Under the pieces are notes generated by a model. It made no database searches, was not told the DNA's origin, and saw only the letters and a program-made list of their open reading frames with translations. A stretch of DNA of 64,000 nt from Gaiellasilicea sp963765705. GTDB lineage: Bacteria > Actinomycetota > Thermoleophilia > Gaiellales > Gaiellaceae. A program made the position numbers and the translations under genes. The stretch is taken from the NCBI GenBank assembly GCA_963765705.1, contig CAVXXJ010000002.1:1-64000 (forward strand). Direction: 5' to 3'. Of the stretch, positions 34,001 through 45,297 are shown in pieces; within the stretch, counting starts at the first letter, position 1, and every line of letters starts with the position of its first letter.

Positions 34001-34642
34001 GTCGGCTTCGAGCAGCGTGCCGGTCTCGGCGTCCACGGTCGCGTTCCACAGGCTCTCGTCCGACGACGCATCGATGACGAGCTGCCATGCCTTGCGGAGC
34101 CCGTTCGCGGTCGGCTGCCAGCCGAGGCGCAGCGCGATGGGCGCGTCGGAGATCCCGCCGTCGGAGACGACCGTCTTGCGCGCCGGGCCCGAGCTCTCGC
34201 TGAGCACGCGCAGATCGGTCGGCTGCTCGAGCTCGAGCGCGTCGGCCGCGGCCTCGACCGCTGCCGCCGGCTCCAGCTTGACGGTGCCCGAGGGCGCAGC
34301 CCCCAGCGCACGCACGAGGCTGCCGCCGGCGAAGACGACATGGCCGTCGGAGGCCACGTTGACGGTCGTGTGCGCCCCGAAGACCTCCAGGTCCTGGAAG
34401 CGTTGGTTCAGGTTGACGTGGGTGACACCGCTGTGGGTGCTCCGGTACTTGCTCGTGACGACGAGGTCGGTCACGTCGGCGCGTGTGACGCCGAGCTCAG
34501 CCGCGTTCTTGTCGAGGTAGCCGAGCGCGACGTCGAGTGGCTCCGGCGTTGCTGTTGCTCCACCGATGCCCGACATCGAGCCCGGTACGAACACGAGCGC
34601 GAAGAGTGCGGCAACGAGAACGAGTCTCGGCCTGACTGGCAT
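31028..34642 (-). CDS. Secreted M36 (fungalysin-type) metalloprotease
   Basis: This 1204-aa secreted protein has a signal peptide, then an FTP/PepSY-like inhibitory prodomain (TDLVVTSKYRSTHSGVTHVN), then the M36 catalytic domain with zinc motif IIIHEYGHGISNRLTGG (around residue 590) and the third ligand in EGWSDYY. A PA-like domain is inserted before the active site (KAVIVAHNTTAAAP). The C-terminus has a carboxypeptidase regulatory-like beta domain (DADGFYSFASIVKGPY) and a nidogen-like module (YNTAYVATNGHVNF). It degrades extracellular protein. The gene is intact over 3.6 kb. Confidence 0.9.
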   Translation of the reverse strand: MPVRPRLVLVAALFALVFVPGSMSGIGGATATPEPLDVALGYLDKNAAELGVTRADVTDLVVTSKYRSTHSGVTHVNLNQRFQDLEVFGAHTTVNVASDGHVVFAGGSLVRALGAAPSGTVKLEPAAAVEAAADALELEQPTDLRVLSESSGPARKTVVSDGGISDAPIALRLGWQPTANGLRKAWQLVIDASSDESLWNATVDAETGTLLEADDWTTKDKADHLAATLGRSSASGNVRLSVFGSAVAAQITPNPVNDGSSYTVFEWPKESPNDGPATVVTNPADATASPFGWHDTNGAAGPEFTITQGNNVHAYLDQDNNNTTDFGGSPNGGPTLAFNFAADLSQHAQNYREAVVTNLFYSNNTLHDIMHGFGFDEAAGNFQANNYGRGGLGGDYVRAEAADGGGTNNANFSTPVEPPPTGSVPRMQMYLWPGNQFGAQNQVVVDGLGNFDASWSRFGPSPTNAGLPGHRIVYAGTGCTAAMYPVPLPTSPWMSIVDGGTTACSYLVRVQVAESLGAKAVIVAHNTTAAAPVLSASMAGPPVGIPVVAVTQADGNAIKAAVGAGPTTGSVRKHPSHPGIRDGDFENGIIIHEYGHGISNRLTGGPAINCLSGNEQAGEGWSDYYAISMLLDPALDDPDLGRGMGPYALFQNDRHGAGIRPRPYSRNMAVQPFTYDSIKTGGWLNGASLALPHGLGHGWAAVLWDLNWDLIDKYGFNPNLYGDWNSGGNNRAIQYVTDGLKLQGCGPGLVVARGAIVAAADELTDGEDTCTVWATFARRGLGFSAVQGTTNRDDNSESFDTHPDCHEGFIGGIADEPSLNVVNPGSNQPLKFTFAGSQGLDILASDSPYSRLVDCNTLKTVDPSSPFITPRPIPVPAETPGNSGLTRHGDVYTFPWKTLKEWDGTCREFVLTRKDGVQHRAYFRFGTDPSFPVSGHVRNADGEPVAGATISLKGTQSPLTTTTDADGFYSFASIVKGPYTATGSGGGCYGTHVQEVNVQGKTTIDFSLPAKSDSFGYSCELEQTTFTQAGNVLALTGDDASAAVPLPFTFSFYGQQYNTAYVATNGHVNFLALNSAITNGSLPGTASPNAAIYPYWDDLLVDASASVRTELLGSAPSRRFVIEWRNVRFFNDEVRRIDVSLVLYENGQILMQSRNLADDGRERGDSATLGIENQTGTVGLLYSFNQPVLDVEPAVNSIRYLPPA

Positions 34643-34760
34643 TTGCGATCCCCCCTGTGACTTCCCGAACGATCGCCTTTCGTTCGGATTCGCCGCAGAC
34701 CGCGGCGAACCATGCCAAATCAGACGGGAGCGTGCGACGCCTGCCGGACCCCCTTCGGGC

Positions 34761-35210
34761 TCAGCTCACGGCCTTCTTCACGAGCTTGCCGATTTTCTTC
34801 TCGTCTGCGGGGGTCAACTCCGTCAGCGCGAAGGAGGTCGGCCACATCGTGCCCTCGTCGATGTTCGCGTCGTCGTTGAAGCCGAACGTGGCATACCTCG
34901 AGTCGAACTTCTCGGCGCTCTTGAAGTAGCAGACGACCTTGCCGTCCTTGGCATACGCGGGCATCCCGTACCAGGTCTTCGGCGAGAGGACCGGCGCGCT
35001 CTCCTTGACGATCGCATGGAGCCGCTTGGCCATGGCGCGATCGGATCCGCGCATCTCGGCAATCTTCGCGAGCACCTCGCTTTCGCCCTCCGCTCTGCTC
35101 TTGTCCGCGCGTGCCTCCGCCTTCAGCTCACGGGCGCGCTCCTTCATCGCGGCTCGCTCATCGGCCGTGAATCCCTTGGCCGACTTCTGCGTGCTCTTCG
35201 TGTCGCTCAT
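34761..35210 (-). CDS. DUF1801/YdhG-like protein
   Basis: This 149-aa cytoplasmic protein has a Lys- and Glu-rich N-terminal helix region, followed by a YdhG/DUF1801-type domain (AIVKESAPVLSPKTWYGMPAY, GKVVCYFKSAEKF, YATFGFND). The family includes proteins with a proposed iron-chaperone (frataxin-like) fold; function is not settled. The start is ATG 35210 (MSDTKS) preceded by GGAGGCAAGG; the upstream in-frame extension runs through the operator region and is unlikely. It is divergent from the MarR gene. Confidence 0.78.
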   Translation of the reverse strand: MSDTKSTQKSAKGFTADERAAMKERARELKAEARADKSRAEGESEVLAKIAEMRGSDRAMAKRLHAIVKESAPVLSPKTWYGMPAYAKDGKVVCYFKSAEKFDSRYATFGFNDDANIDEGTMWPTSFALTELTPADEKKIGKLVKKAVS

Positions 35211-35260
35211 CCTTGCCTCCTTAGGGCATCGGAATCGATGTGCGTTGCCGCACTGATAGT

Positions 35261-35284
35261 TTGTGGAACAAATGATTACCACAA
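35261..35284. promoter_or_regulatory. Probable MarR operator in a divergent promoter
   Basis: TTGTGG (35261-35266) and CCACAA (35279-35284) form an inverted repeat around an AT-rich 12-base spacer, between the divergent DUF1801 and MarR genes. Spacing and AT-rich context fit a MarR dimer site controlling both genes. Confidence 0.5.
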
Positions 35285-35303
35285 CTGAGGACATTGTGCA
35301 AGA

Positions 35304-35792
35304 ATGGAGAGCGACATGACGACGCACCCACTAGCGAGCCCCCCGGTCACCGAGTTCGCGGGGCAGCTGTTCTTCCGGCTCTGGCGCGCAACGCACACGC
35401 GCACCGCGGAGCTGCTCGGCACCGTCGGCCTGACGCCGGCCCTGTTCGCGCTCCTGAACGTGATCGGCGCTCGCGAGGGAGCCATCCAGCAGGAGCTCGG
35501 CTCGGCACTGGGCATCGATCGCAGCACGATGGTCTCGCTGATCGACCAGCTCGAGAGCGCGGAGCTGGCCAGGCGCCGGCCGTCACCCACGGACCGCCGG
35601 GCGAGGGAGATCGCGATCACGCCCAAGGGCAAGCGGGTTCTACAGCGCGCTCGGGGCCTGATCTCCCAGGTGGAAGACGAGGTTCTCGCCGGGCTGACCA
35701 CAGAAGAGCGCGGCGCGTTGCTGGCGCTGCTTCGGCGCGCGCTCGACTCGGCACCCGCGCAACCGCTGTGGAGCCTCGAAGACGGGGACTAG
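35304..35792 (+). CDS. MarR-family transcriptional regulator
   Basis: This 162-aa winged-helix regulator has the recognition region LGSALGIDRSTMVSLIDQLESAELARRRP and the wing DRRAREIAITPKGK. MarR proteins repress divergent genes and respond to phenolic or oxidant ligands. Starts at 35304 and 35316 are both possible. The palindrome 20 bases upstream suggests autoregulation and control of the DUF1801 gene. Confidence 0.88.
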   Translation: MESDMTTHPLASPPVTEFAGQLFFRLWRATHTRTAELLGTVGLTPALFALLNVIGAREGAIQQELGSALGIDRSTMVSLIDQLESAELARRRPSPTDRRAREIAITPKGKRVLQRARGLISQVEDEVLAGLTTEERGALLALLRRALDSAPAQPLWSLEDGD

Positions 35793-35917
35793 ACCGAACG
35801 CCGATTTTCCGCGCAGCGGAGCGAAAAACCTAGCCTCCTGGGGGTTGAGGCAACGGCCGCGGCACAGCACGATTGGTGTGCTGTCCGACGATTGGCCCAG
35901 GGGGGTTTACTTAACTG

Positions 35918-37747
35918 ATGCTGTCTGCACGCCGTCTCACCCGCTTTCTGATCGTGACTGGCGCCCTCGTGGCCGCCGGTCTCGGCACTGCGTCCTCCGC
36001 GTGGGCGGAATCGTGCAGCTACGACCCGGTCACGAAGAGCATCACGGCCGTGATCACCTCCGGTGGACAGGCGACGCTTGCCGTCCAGGGTGGGGCGCTC
36101 GCGTTCGGCGAGGCGACGCCGCCGCCGGTCTGCGGTGGCGCGACGACGACGAACACGAACTCGATCAGCATCGCCGGGAACGCCGGCACGCTCGAGCGGC
36201 TCGTCCTCGACGAGCGGGGCGGCAAGTTCGAGCCTGGCGCGGCGACGGAGTTCAACATTCCCGAGATCGAGTTCACGACGACCCTCGGGGACGCCGGCGA
36301 CACGATGATCTTCTACCTGACCGAGGCCGACGACGACTTCGCGGCCGGCCAGAACGGGATCGCGCTGAACGGCGACGGCGACCTCGACATGACGGTGAAC
36401 CCGGGCGCGTTCAAGGTCGAGGTCTACGCACTCGGCGGTGACGACTTCGTCAACGCCCGCGGGACGTTCGGCGCAGGATTCCATTTCCTCGGCCCGGTGA
36501 CGATCGACGGCGGTGAGGGCAACGACCGGATCCGCGGCAGCAGCGAGAACGACGTGATCACGGGCGGTCCCGGCGACGACTCGCTCGACGCCCAGGAAGG
36601 CCCGGACGTCGTCGACGGCGGGCCCGGCAACGACACAATCATGGCCGGTGGGGGCAACGACGTCGTCACCGGCGGGCCGGGGATCGACAGCTATGCGCTG
36701 AGCGACGGCGACGACATCGCCTATGCCGCCGACGGCGAGGCCGACACGCAGATCAGCGGCGCCGGGGGCAACGACACCGCCTACTACGACGGCGGCCTGG
36801 ATGCGAACCCGACCGCGGTGGAGAACAAGTTCCCGGGCGGCAGTCCTCCTCCGCCTCCGCCTCCGCCCCCGCCGCCTCCTCCTCCCCCGCCGCCGCCTCC
36901 GCCTCCGCCCCCGCCGCCTCCGACGGGCCCGTGCGTGTACGACGGCGTGGCGAAGTCGGCGACGGCGCAGCTCGAGAACGGCGGCGCGGCGACGCTCACG
37001 GTGGTCGGCGGCGAGATCTGGTTCGCGGGCAGCGCGTGCGGCGCGGCGACGACGACGAACACGGACTCGATCGCGGTCAACGGGAACGCGGGCACGATCG
37101 AGCAGCTGACGATCGACCAGTCCGGCGGCGCCTTCGCGCCGGGCGCGGCGACCGAGAGCGGCACGGCTGAGATCGAGCTTGCCGTCAACCTCGGCGACGC
37201 GGCCGACGGCGTCACGATCCTCGGCACCGCGGGCGCCGACTTCGTCTACGCAGGCACCGGCGGCGTCGCGCTCAACGAGGACAACGATATCGACGTCACG
37301 TTCGGCGTCCTGCCGGCGCTGATCGAGGTCCGCGGCAACGGCGGCGTCAACACTCTCAGCGGCCGCGGCGGCCACGGAGTGGGCACGCTGTTCCCGGGCA
37401 AGCTCGTGCTGCACGCAGGCGATCTCGGCGACCTGCTCATGGGCGGCCTCGGCGACGACGAGCTCTACGGCGGCGCCGGCAACGACACGCTCGAGGGCCG
37501 TGAGGGCAACGACCTCATCCTCGGGGCCGGCGGGAACGACACGCTCGCGGGCGGCATAGGCGACGACGCGCTGACCGGCGGCGCGGGCGCGGACTCCCTG
37601 GCGGCCAGCGACGGGAACGACACGCTCCGCGCCGACGACGACGAGGCCGACACGACGATCAGCGGCGGCGCCGGCACCGACACCGCGTACTACGACCTCG
37701 GCATCGACCCGAACCCGGGCGCGGTCGAGAACAAGATCCCGGCCTAG
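35918..37747 (+). CDS. Duplicated RTX-repeat protein with a 26-proline linker
   Basis: This 609-aa secreted protein has a signal peptide ending near SAWAES and two homologous halves. Each half begins with a Cys-Tyr-Asp beta domain (half 1 from CSYDPVTKS, half 2 from CVYDGVAKS), shares ATTTNT-SI and NAGT-E, passes into RTX nonapeptides (GGPGNDTIMAGGGND; YGGAGNDTLEGREGND) and ends with NP-AVENK. Between them, codons 36845-36922 encode 26 prolines in a row. The polyproline helix probably acts as a rigid spacer between two calcium-binding beta-rolls. No enzymatic domain is seen. It may sit on the cell surface. Confidence 0.85.
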   Translation: MLSARRLTRFLIVTGALVAAGLGTASSAWAESCSYDPVTKSITAVITSGGQATLAVQGGALAFGEATPPPVCGGATTTNTNSISIAGNAGTLERLVLDERGGKFEPGAATEFNIPEIEFTTTLGDAGDTMIFYLTEADDDFAAGQNGIALNGDGDLDMTVNPGAFKVEVYALGGDDFVNARGTFGAGFHFLGPVTIDGGEGNDRIRGSSENDVITGGPGDDSLDAQEGPDVVDGGPGNDTIMAGGGNDVVTGGPGIDSYALSDGDDIAYAADGEADTQISGAGGNDTAYYDGGLDANPTAVENKFPGGSPPPPPPPPPPPPPPPPPPPPPPPPPPTGPCVYDGVAKSATAQLENGGAATLTVVGGEIWFAGSACGAATTTNTDSIAVNGNAGTIEQLTIDQSGGAFAPGAATESGTAEIELAVNLGDAADGVTILGTAGADFVYAGTGGVALNEDNDIDVTFGVLPALIEVRGNGGVNTLSGRGGHGVGTLFPGKLVLHAGDLGDLLMGGLGDDELYGGAGNDTLEGREGNDLILGAGGNDTLAGGIGDDALTGGAGADSLAASDGNDTLRADDDEADTTISGGAGTDTAYYDLGIDPNPGAVENKIPA

Positions 37748-37815
37748 CCTGCAAGGGCCGTCTGCAAGACGGCCCAAGCGCTTGTCTCACGCGACCCCCG
37801 GGTAGGTGGTCGCGT

Positions 37816-39299
37816 ATGACCGAACATGCGGTGGTGGTAGCCGGCGGAGGCCCGACGGGGCTGATGTTGGCGGGCGAGCTGGCCTTGGCGGGCGTCGACG
37901 TCGCCATTGTCGAGCGGCGCGCCGGCCAGGACCTCCCCGGCACCCGCGCGGGCGGCCTGCACTCACGCACGATCGAGGTTCTCGACCAGCGGGGAATCGC
38001 CGATCGGTTCCTGGCGGAAGGGCAGGTGGCGCAGGTCGCGGGGTTCGCCAGCGTCCGTTTGGACATCAGCGACTTTCCCACCCGACATCCCTACGGGCTG
38101 GGGCTGTGGCAGAACCACATCGAGCGGATCCTCGCCGACTGGGTCGGCGAGCTCGAGGTGCCGATCCACTACGGCATCGAGGTCACCGGGTTCGCGCAGG
38201 ACGACACCGGCGTCGACGTCGAGCTGTCGGACGGCCGGTCGCTACGGGCGGCGTATCTCGTCGGGTGCGACGGAGGACGAAGTCTGGTCCGGAAGGAAGC
38301 CGGCATCGAGTTCCCCGGGTGGGATCCGACGACGAGCAGCCTGATCGCCGAGGTCGAGATGACCGAGGAGCCGGAAACGGGCATTCGTCGCACTCCCTCG
38401 GGCATGCACGCCCTCGGCAAGGTGGAGTACGAGATCAAGGACGGCGAGGTGATCTACGCGAAAGGCGGGACGGTGGGGGTCATGCTGACCGAGTCGCACG
38501 TCGGAGCCACGGAGGAGCCCACCCTGCGCGATCTGAGCGAAGGTCTCATCGCCGTCTACGGGACCGACTACGGGATCCACAGTCCCACCTTCATCTCCAG
38601 GTTCACCGACATGACCCGGCAGGCCGCGTCCTACCGCAAGGGACGGGTGCTGCTGGCCGGGGACGCGGCGCACGTGCATTCCCCGGTCGGTGGTCAGGGG
38701 CTCAACACCGGCGTGCAGGATGCGGTGAACCTGGGCTGGAAGCTCGCCCAGGTGGTCAAGCAGACATCGCCGGACAGCCTCCTCGATACGTACCACACCG
38801 AGCGCCACCCGGTCGCTGCCCGCGTGCTGCGCACGACGATGGCGCAAGTCGCGCTCATGCGCGTCGACGATCGCATCGAGTCGCTACGCGACACCGTGTC
38901 CGAGCTGCTGGGCATGGACGAGCCTCGCAAGCGGCTCGCCGCCGAGATGTCCGGCCTAGGCATTCACTACGACCTCGGGGAGGGCCATCCGCTGCTCGGA
39001 CTCCGCATGCCCGATCTCGACCTGGCCACCGCCGACGGCCCGCTGCGCGTCTACACGCTGCTGCACGATGCTCGGCCGGTGCTCCTCAACCTGGGTGAGC
39101 CAGGCGGCTTCGACATCGCTGCGTGGGCGGATCGCGTTCAGTCGATCGACGGCACAGACGCCGGCGACTGGGAGCTGCCGGCCCTGGGCCAGGTAGCAGC
39201 CCCCGCTGCCGTGCTGATCAGACCCGATGGATATGTCGCCTGGGTGGGGGACGGCACCGAGACCGGATTGGCCGACGCGCTGACGACCTGGTTCGGACC

Positions 39300-39315
<16 letters not shown>
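37816..39315 (+). CDS. FAD-dependent aromatic monooxygenase, rifampicin monooxygenase-like
   Basis: This 499-aa class A flavin monooxygenase has the FAD motif VVVAGGGPTGLMLAGELA, the segment VGCDGGRSLVRKEAGI (DG motif) and the GD motif LLAGDAAHVHSPVGGQGLN. The C-terminal thioredoxin-like domain (DARPVLLNLGEPGG to the end) is typical of PHBH-type polyketide and rifampicin hydroxylases. It uses NAD(P)H and O2 to hydroxylate an aromatic substrate. The stop overlaps the end of the UvrA-like gene by 16 bases. That neighbour is often linked with drug self-resistance, so a detoxification role is plausible. Confidence 0.85.
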
Positions 39316-41656
<2,341 letters not shown>

Positions 41657-41660
<4 letters not shown>

Positions 41661-41877
41661 GCGGCGACCTGCTTTGCGAGCAGGGCGTCGATGCGGGCCA
41701 AGCCTCCCTCGGCCCCCTTCTCGACGCCGTAGTTCATCGTCGTGTCGCGATCCTCGGTCGAATCGAACCGCATCGTCTGCACGAGCGTGGTCCGCTCTCC
41801 GAGGTCCTCGAACTCGAGCGTCTGCACGTGGTTCTGGAACGTCTGCACGATCCGCTCCGGCGGCACCAGGGCATGAC
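41657..41877 (-). pseudogene. C-terminal fragment of an AHSA1/SRPBCC-domain protein
   Basis: About 70 residues remain (from VPPERIVQTF through TLEFEDLGERTTLVQTMRF to the stop), matching the last half of activator-of-Hsp90-like SRPBCC proteins. The N-terminal half is missing: homology stops at about 41877, where the unrelated trypsin gene ends. The ATGA overlap with the UvrA-like gene shows that the two were once an operon. It is a truncated remnant at a rearrangement point. Confidence 0.65.
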
Positions 41878-41881
41878 CCTG

Positions 41882-42706
41882 TCAACCGGCCCGTAGCAAT
41901 CGGATCGCGGAGTCGATCCACTCCCTTTCGACAGGGATCGACGTGAAGCCCGCATAGAGCTTGGTCGTGCTGTCCGAGCCGAGCGCCGTGACACCGACCT
42001 GGCGAAAGGCGCCGCTTCCCGAGTCTCGAACGAGCAGAGGACCGCCCGAGTCGCCGCGGTTGATCGTCGACCTGGACGCGGTGCCCCTCGTGCAGATGTT
42101 CGTGCGAGCGCTGTAGGTCGGTCGAGTCCAGAACACCTCCCTGCCACACGACGCATCGGGAAGCACGGTTTGACCGGACGCCTGGAGCCTCGCCGCCTTC
42201 ACCTTGCAGACAGGCGGAGCATTGGTGCAGCCCCAGCCGGCGGTCGCGACGCGCGCTCCGACGCGCGGCTCGGCCGCCGCCAGCTTGATCGCCTGAGTGC
42301 GCTGCGACACGGCGAGACGGACGACGGCGATGTCGTCATGGTTGTCCACCCGAAAGTCGAAGGTGCGCGGGAAGCGGTGGCCCAGCGTCTTGACCCGTGG
42401 CGCTTTCGGCCACTTGGGGATGTCGGCGCCGACGACGGCGACGAGCCCACCCGCCGGGACGCGGGCCACGCAATGCGCCGCCGTCAGGACGATGTCGGGC
42501 TTGATCAGCGTGCCCCCGCAGCGGTGACTGTTCGGCTCGTCAGCCAGGCGGAGCGAGACCATGAAGAGGTAGGAGCCGATCGGGGCGTCCTTGCCTCGAT
42601 GGATGGCCCGTGCTGGAGCCGCGACCGTCGTCGCGATGAGGCAGGCCAGAAGCCCGGCCAGCGCCACTGCGACTCGACGATCGTGAACGATCTGCCGACC
42701 CTTCAA
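41882..42706 (-). CDS. Secreted trypsin-like serine protease (S1)
   Basis: This 274-aa protein has a signal peptide (LAGLLACLIATTVAAPARA). The mature S1 fold contains all triad residues: His in IVLTAAHCV, Asp in NHDDIAVVRLA and Ser in NRGDSGGPLLV. Six cysteines fit the usual disulfides, and GWGCTNAPPVC lies at the expected place. It acts outside the cell. The ATG at 42706 gives a standard signal peptide. Its 3' end abuts the AHSA1 fragment, so this gene was probably inserted there. Confidence 0.9.
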   Translation of the reverse strand: MKGRQIVHDRRVAVALAGLLACLIATTVAAPARAIHRGKDAPIGSYLFMVSLRLADEPNSHRCGGTLIKPDIVLTAAHCVARVPAGGLVAVVGADIPKWPKAPRVKTLGHRFPRTFDFRVDNHDDIAVVRLAVSQRTQAIKLAAAEPRVGARVATAGWGCTNAPPVCKVKAARLQASGQTVLPDASCGREVFWTRPTYSARTNICTRGTASRSTINRGDSGGPLLVRDSGSGAFRQVGVTALGSDSTTKLYAGFTSIPVEREWIDSAIRLLRAG

Positions 42707-42835
42707 GCAAACCCCTTTGATCCAGTCGTTGCGGCTACGCGCGCGGAGGATACCCCGGTCCGCCGCCGGTCGAGTCAGGAAAACGCCGCTACTCTGGACG
42801 CGAACCAGCGGTTTCGAGGGGGTCGGAGGGGTCCG

Positions 42836-45271
42836 ATGTTGCGTAGGTTGCCGTTGTTCTTGAGCGGCGTGGTCGTCGCCGTTCTGCTCGTCGGATCGGC
42901 GAAGGCGAGCACCGCAGTGCCCGGGTCGCTCGAACAGCGGCCGGCCGCGGTACGCCCGGTTCCGTCACTGACGCCGGAGGCCACTCAGCGGCTCTGGAGC
43001 GACCTGGTTCGGCGCCCGCGCGTCCACGCGCTGCGCGCGGCCGACTGCCGGCCGCTGCGTGCCGTCTTCTACGCGGCGACGGACTGGCTTCGCCTCACGA
43101 CGCGGCTCGCGGCGACGCCATCCTCCTGCGCCGAGTACTTCATCTCCGTGCCGCCGCTGACGGCCGACAAGACGCAGCTTCGGTCCGATCAGGCGTGGCG
43201 CATCCGTGCACTCGGTCCTGCCTTCCACGCACTGGCGGAAGTCAACGTCACCGGCTGGACCTCGTGGGTCGCGACGACGGGCGGCTCCTGGTACGCGGCC
43301 GGAGTCGAGGCGCGGCGGCGAATGGCCGCCGCGGGCTACGACGTCGCCACCGGCGACACCTGGGCGTTGAACGAGCTCTCGTCGGCCGTCAGGCAGGGCG
43401 TCGGCAACGCACGCGCGAACATGCGGGCCTTCCTCAACGGGCTGTACGACGGCGACAGCGTGCAACCCGCAGCGCGCGGCGTGGTCTTCGTCGCCGGGAT
43501 CGGTCAGGCGACCAGCGATCTCTCGGTCTACCAGGCACGGCTGCAGGAGTGGTACGAGGACGCAGCGTTCTGGAGCGACCTGAGCCGCTATGCCAGCGAC
43601 TGGTCACAGGAGCTGTACGGCGACGTCCGCACCTACGCCGTTGCGGGCATGTCGCGAGAGGCGCGGCGCGACTCGTTGAACGAGTACCTGCAGCATCAGG
43701 CCGCTCTCGCGACCGTCGCGCCCGCAGCGGGCGACGCTGCGCGGACGTTCCTTGCCGCCGCGGACAGCCCGCTCGCGAACGCGGCGTGGCGGTACGACGC
43801 CTCGTTCGGCTGGACCGACGTCCCGGCGGATCTGATGCAGGACTACGTCTCGGCGCAGACCTACGCGACGCGTTCGGCCGGCAACAGCCGCTTCGGGTTC
43901 GCGTGGTCGCCACGGAACCTCACGGGTGTTCCGGCGGGCGAGTTCAACGCGCAGACGGATGCGCTCCTCGTGCGGCTGGCGGCGTCGATCGCCGACTCGA
44001 GCGAGACGCCGGAGCCCGCCTGCGGCTCTACCTGGTGCACCGGCGCTCTCGACGGCGCTGCCGCCACGACCGCGTGGCGGACGTTCGCCACCTGGAAGCC
44101 GTCTGTCCTCGCGTTCACGACAGCCGAGCAGACGCTGCCGCCCGGGACACCCTCGGCGCCAGTGACGGTCGAGCTCCGAACGAGCAGCGGCTCCGCGTAC
44201 ACGGCCGGCCTTCCGGTAACGGTGCAGCTCTCGTCGTCGTCTCCCACGGGTGAGCTCTCGACCGGCAGCGGCGGCCCGTGGACGACCACGCTCACGACGT
44301 CGATCGCCTCGGGCCAGAGCACGACGAGCTTCCACTTCCGCGACAGCAGCAGCGGCACAGCGACGATCACGGCGGCGGCAACGGGCAAGACCGCGGCCAC
44401 GCAGACGGTGACGATTGCGGCCTCGCCGCCACCGCCCCCACCTCCGCCACCGCCACCGCCCCAACCGCCGCCGCCGCCTCCGCCACCGCCGCCGCCTTCC
44501 CCTCCGCCCTCCTCCGGCGGCGGCTCTGGGCCCGACCTGCTGACGCAGGCGAGCGCGACGCCGTCCGCGCCGACCGTCGGCGCCACGGTCACCTATGCGA
44601 TCAGCGTCAGGAACCTCGGGGCCCATGCCTCACGTGCGCTCCTCACCGTCCAGCTCCCGTCGCAAGTCGCCTACACCGCGAGTCAGGCAGACCGCGGCTC
44701 CGGCTGCACCGGCACGACGACGATCACCTGCGACCTCGACTTCCTGGTCGGCGAGCTCGTCGCGACCGTCCGGGTTCTTGCCGTCGTCCGTGAGCCGGGG
44801 ACACTGATGCTGACGGCGGCCTCGTCCGCTCAGCCGGGTGACGTCCAGCCGGCGAACGACACCGCGAGGCTGGTCACTGTCGTTGACCCAGCCGCCCCAC
44901 TCCTACCACCGGCGAACGTCGCGACGCTACGGGCTCTCGGTACGACGCCGGCAAGCGTCACGCGCCGCGGGACGACCGCTTCCGTGTCGGTCCGCTTCCG
45001 GGTGAGCGAGGCTGCGCGGCTCCAGGCACGCGTGACACCGCTCGGCTCGACGACCGGGATCGCGTTGCTGCCCGGAACCTGGTTCGCGGGGACGGCGGCG
45101 ACGAAGACTCGAACGATCGCGACGGCGACGGTTTCTCACCCGGGCGCCTACCTTCTTCGCGTGCGGATCGGCGCAGCGAAGCTGATCCGAGGGCGCTCGT
45201 ACCTGATCAGGCTCACAGCCGTCCTCGGCAGCGGCCAGCGACGCGCGCTGACCATCCGCGTTCGGGCCTGA
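42836..45271 (+). CDS. Large secreted protein with polyproline linker and DUF11-like domain
   Basis: This 811-aa protein has a signal peptide (LFLSGVVVAVLLVGSAKA) and an N-terminal domain of about 380 residues rich in Trp and Tyr (VTGWTSWVATTGGSWYAAGV, YASDWSQELYGDVRTY) that I do not recognise. A beta-sandwich follows (PVTVELRTSSGSAYTAGLPV), then a proline-rich linker (residues about 530-560), a DUF11-like repeat (ATVTYAISVRNLGAHASRALL) and a C-terminal beta domain. The layout suggests a cell-surface or extracellular protein. ATG 42836 follows GGAGGGG. No catalytic motif was found. Confidence 0.6.
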   Translation: MLRRLPLFLSGVVVAVLLVGSAKASTAVPGSLEQRPAAVRPVPSLTPEATQRLWSDLVRRPRVHALRAADCRPLRAVFYAATDWLRLTTRLAATPSSCAEYFISVPPLTADKTQLRSDQAWRIRALGPAFHALAEVNVTGWTSWVATTGGSWYAAGVEARRRMAAAGYDVATGDTWALNELSSAVRQGVGNARANMRAFLNGLYDGDSVQPAARGVVFVAGIGQATSDLSVYQARLQEWYEDAAFWSDLSRYASDWSQELYGDVRTYAVAGMSREARRDSLNEYLQHQAALATVAPAAGDAARTFLAAADSPLANAAWRYDASFGWTDVPADLMQDYVSAQTYATRSAGNSRFGFAWSPRNLTGVPAGEFNAQTDALLVRLAASIADSSETPEPACGSTWCTGALDGAAATTAWRTFATWKPSVLAFTTAEQTLPPGTPSAPVTVELRTSSGSAYTAGLPVTVQLSSSSPTGELSTGSGGPWTTTLTTSIASGQSTTSFHFRDSSSGTATITAAATGKTAATQTVTIAASPPPPPPPPPPPPQPPPPPPPPPPPSPPPSSGGGSGPDLLTQASATPSAPTVGATVTYAISVRNLGAHASRALLTVQLPSQVAYTASQADRGSGCTGTTTITCDLDFLVGELVATVRVLAVVREPGTLMLTAASSAQPGDVQPANDTARLVTVVDPAAPLLPPANVATLRALGTTPASVTRRGTTASVSVRFRVSEAARLQARVTPLGSTTGIALLPGTWFAGTAATKTRTIATATVSHPGAYLLRVRIGAAKLIRGRSYLIRLTAVLGSGQRRALTIRVRA

Positions 45272-45297
45272 CGCGACAGCTGATCTAGGCTCCACCG

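Noticed and set aside
31835..34660. A 941-codon open frame antisense to the M36 peptidase
   Set aside because: It is the mirror of a high-GC gene with strong third-position bias. The sense strand has signal peptide, zinc motif and domains; the antisense product has no recognisable sequence.
36845..36922. Proline-codon run as a non-coding microsatellite
   Set aside because: It is in frame between two homologous protein halves, and the codons are mixed CCT/CCG/CCC, so it is a protein linker.
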